Assembly (NCBI GenBank): GCA_030641085.1
Contig: DAOWIC010000300.1
Coordinates: 1-15,928 of the forward strand
Length of the DNA stretch: 15,928 nt
From: Calditrichota bacterium
GTDB taxonomy: Bacteria > Zixibacteria > MSB-5A5 > GN15 > FEB-12
Direction of reading: 5' to 3'
The position numbers and the translations under genes were made by a program. Shown one piece after another: positions 14,574-15,928 of the stretch (position 1 is the first letter of the stretch; every line of letters begins with the position of its first letter). The notes under the pieces are model-generated. The model was given only the letters and a program-made list of their open reading frames with translations, did not search any database and was not told the origin of the DNA.

Positions 14574-14596
14574 CCTGTGGAAATAATTTCCTCAGG
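14574..14596. promoter_or_regulatory. 23-bp operator-like palindrome at the tolQ transcription start
   Basis: Two 11-base arms (CCTGTGGAAAT and ATTTCCTCAGG) with a single mismatch flank one central A. The core GGAAAT-A-ATTTCC is perfect. A one-base centre suits a dimeric DNA-binding protein rather than an RNA hairpin. The palindrome covers about +1 to +23 of the predicted tolQ transcript, a typical repressor position. Confidence 0.5.
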
Positions 14597-14602
14597 AGTC
14601 TG

Positions 14603-14631
14603 AAAATAGGTGCGTTACATGGCGCCGTCAA
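14603..14631 (-). promoter_or_regulatory. Promoter of the tolQRAB operon
   Basis: On the minus strand, TTGACG (14631-14626; 5 of 6 matches) is followed after exactly 17 bases by TATTTT (14608-14603; 4 of 6). The predicted start near 14596 leaves about 80 bases of leader before the tolQ ATG. Confidence 0.6.
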
Positions 14632-14691
14632 CAAAAATAGGCCGTTGGCGAATAATCCGCCCGCCAATGTGATATTAGTAGTGATTTATAG

Positions 14692-14720
14692 TTGACAATT
14701 ATTCCGCAGACGACATTTTA
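14692..14720 (+). promoter_or_regulatory. Probable promoter of the small lipoprotein gene
   Basis: A perfect TTGACA (14692-14697) is followed after 17 bases by ATTTTA, a poor -10. The 11 bases from the -35 onward (TTGACAATTAT) are identical to those of the phaR-like promoter. It is divergent from the tolQ promoter, and the shared spacer is 14518-14762. Confidence 0.45.
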
Positions 14721-14762
14721 GTCCTGTTTCCCATGAGAAACCAAACCTCAAAAGGAGCTCAT

Positions 14763-14960
14763 ATGAAGAGAGTTGTGCTACTGCTGATGGTGGCCTTGCT
14801 GGCCTTGGCTATGTTCTACGGGTGTGGCAAGAAGGAAGCCGAAGAACCCGACAAAGTGCCGGTGGAAGTCAAACAGGCCGAGACGATGGATACGACTCGG
14901 ATGGATTCCGCAGCTATGGACACTGCAGCGATGGAAGCAATTCCGTCTGACACCATGTAA
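14763..14960 (+). CDS. Small lipoprotein with methionine-spaced pentapeptide repeats
   Basis: The protein has 65 residues. A lipoprotein-type signal (MKRVVLLLMVALLALA) ends at Cys21 in FYGC, a slightly atypical lipobox. The mature part is KKEAEEPDKVPVEV followed by near-repeats MDTTR, MDSAA, MDTAA, MEAIP from residue 42, placing Met at 42, 47, 52 and 57. The ATG at 14763 is preferred over an in-frame ATG at 14733 because AAAGGAG precedes it at good spacing and the signal peptide begins there. A strong terminator follows, so it is a single-gene transcript. The function is unknown; methionine-rich runs can bind copper or be oxidised, but that is speculation here. Confidence 0.75.
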   Translation: MKRVVLLLMVALLALAMFYGCGKKEAEEPDKVPVEVKQAETMDTTRMDSAAMDTAAMEAIPSDTM

Positions 14961-14977
14961 TCTATCAACTGCTGCAT

Positions 14978-15012
14978 AAAAAAAACCTCCCGCAAAAGCA
15001 GGAGGTTTTTTT
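14978..15012. terminator. Bidirectional intrinsic terminator
   Basis: A run of eight A precedes and seven T follows a hairpin with arms CCTCC and GGAGG, one internal mismatch, an inner GC/GC pair and an AAAA loop. A and T runs also pair, lengthening the stem. It sits between the convergent lipoprotein gene (+) and the KOW-tailed gene (-) and can stop both. Confidence 0.9.
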
Positions 15013-15035
15013 CATGGGTACATCTGACGTTTTTG

Positions 15036-15928
15036 CTATTCGCCTTCAATCATCTCCACATTGGCACGCGGGACGATAGCGGTCTCACCGTTGTCGAGCT
15101 TGACGCTCAGGACTCGAGCCTTCGATTCCGACTCCAACTCGTGCAGCGGGGCCGGAAGGTCGGTGACAGTAGCCAGTTTACCGAAATGGGGGTGCCTGAT
15201 GATACGCACCAGCGAACCGGCAGCCAGGCCCTGGATCTCGGCCTCGCCGTCGCCAATGTCGCTCAGATCATCGGAACCCATCGGCACGACCACCTCGGGG
15301 CGGATAACGCCGGCACGGATCTGGGTGGCGCCGTTGATACAGACCATCTTGCCTTCGTTCTTCTTGAGCAGATCGAACGTTTTCTGAGCCATCATCATCT
15401 CACCGAATCCCTCGGTGACGACCAGCGTAGTAGCCGTATCCTCCGAACCGGTAATCGCAACGCCGATATCATAGCCGAGGAAGTCGCGCAGGTCTTTGTC
15501 GTCGAAACCGCCGACCACAATACCTTTGATGCCCAGCTTGATCGCCCTCTTGAGGGCGTCGGCTGTCACCCGAGAACCACCGACCAGAACCTTGCCGGCC
15601 ATGCTCTCGTCAATCAGGTCATCGCTGAGAATAGTCTTGTTGTCCTTGGTCACAGTCAGCAGGTTACCGGTGGTTTCACCGCCGATACCGAAGATGCCCT
15701 GGATAAAGCTGGCCAAGCAGGCAACCTCGACACCCTCATCGGGGATGACTTCGATCACCTCGCCCTGAAGGTACGCCTTGACCTCGACCGGGATCGGATG
15801 TCCGCGCTGGAGCACCTGGCCGGTAATTGCCGAAATCGACTCCAGGGTGCCATCGATAGTGGCGCCGCAGGACTGGTTGAACCATTTGATGAAGGACTTC
15901 TTAAGAGCGATTTCTTCGCCCTCTTTAA
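15036..15928 (-). CDS. Conserved hypothetical protein with barrel-sandwich-like and KOW-like domains (5' end outside window)
   Basis: The reading frame is open to the window edge, so the N terminus is missing; 296 residues are visible. Visible residues about 1-40 resemble a lipoyl/biotinyl-type barrel-sandwich hybrid (EGEEIALKKSF, then IDGTLESISAITGQVL). A glycine-rich core follows (PIPVEVKAYLQGEVIEVIP, then FIQGIFGIGGETTG). The middle (110-190) reads as an alternating alpha/beta fold (GKVLVGGSRVTADALKRAIK, GIKGIVVGGFDD, GVAITGSE). Residues about 232-296 resemble a KOW-type beta barrel ending VPRANVEMIEGE. The motif set matches a conserved hypothetical family I know only by sequence, without an assigned function. 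The gene shares a bidirectional terminator with the small lipoprotein. A GTG inside the frame at 15815 is not the start, because conserved sequence continues upstream of it. Confidence 0.8.
   Translation of the reverse strand, partial: KEGEEIALKKSFIKWFNQSCGATIDGTLESISAITGQVLQRGHPIPVEVKAYLQGEVIEVIPDEGVEVACLASFIQGIFGIGGETTGNLLTVTKDNKTILSDDLIDESMAGKVLVGGSRVTADALKRAIKLGIKGIVVGGFDDKDLRDFLGYDIGVAITGSEDTATTLVVTEGFGEMMMAQKTFDLLKKNEGKMVCINGATQIRAGVIRPEVVVPMGSDDLSDIGDGEAEIQGLAAGSLVRIIRHPHFGKLATVTDLPAPLHELESESKARVLSVKLDNGETAIVPRANVEMIEGE

Noticed and set aside
14733..14762. Upstream in-frame ATG of the small lipoprotein
   Set aside because: It would put ten polar residues before the signal peptide; the second ATG has an AAAGGAG ribosome-binding site at correct spacing.

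Overview
The window reads as ordinary chromosomal DNA of a diderm (Gram-negative-type) bacterium with a moderately GC-rich genome. It carries a complete Tol-Pal envelope system, lipoproteins with lipoboxes, an outer-membrane beta-barrel and peptidoglycan genes. The gene content, including a stalk/AMIN amidase, a PhaR-type DNA-binding protein fused to a phasin-like tail and a KOW-tailed conserved protein, would suit a candidate phylum of the FCB superphylum such as Zixibacteria. That placement is an inference from protein flavour only. No RNA genes, CRISPR arrays, insertion sequences or phage genes are visible. No gap between genes exceeds 300 bases.

Left part (1-5280). A minus-strand operon smpB > secreted N-acetylmuramoyl-L-alanine amidase > murI joins ribosome rescue to peptidoglycan metabolism. 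Divergent from it is an orphan single-domain response regulator (+), followed by a PhaR/phasin-like fusion (+) with a near-consensus promoter that abuts its start codon. A convergent gene (-) encodes a four-helix membrane protein with a heme-copper-oxidase-like histidine helix and two DUF1858-type domains. An FNR/DNR-type palindrome lies just upstream of it.

Middle (5280-9235). ligA (NAD-dependent DNA ligase, -) has a TTGACA promoter ending right at its ATG, so it also looks leaderless. Upstream on the same strand are an outer-membrane beta-barrel protein and a small secreted protein with calcium-binding-type DxDGDG repeats. A strong hairpin terminator separates these two.

Right part (9236-14517, all -). 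The Tol-Pal system is encoded as tolQ-tolR-tolA/tonB-tolB, tightly packed, with a promoter plus a 23-bp palindrome upstream of tolQ. A second unit, pal-cpoB(ybgF)-hypothetical, follows after a 240-bp spacer with its own promoter. Together TolQ/R/A use the proton gradient to drive TolB and Pal during outer-membrane constriction.

End (14518-15928). A small lipoprotein (+) with methionine-spaced pentapeptides is divergent from tolQ. It shares a bidirectional terminator with a conserved protein of unknown function (-), whose 5' end is cut by the window edge.

The most interesting points are the DUF1858/heme-copper-like fusion with its FNR-type box, the recurring leaderless-promoter architecture (phaR, ligA, perhaps smpB), the tandem-repeat hypothetical in the pal operon, and the operator-like palindrome at the tolQ start site.
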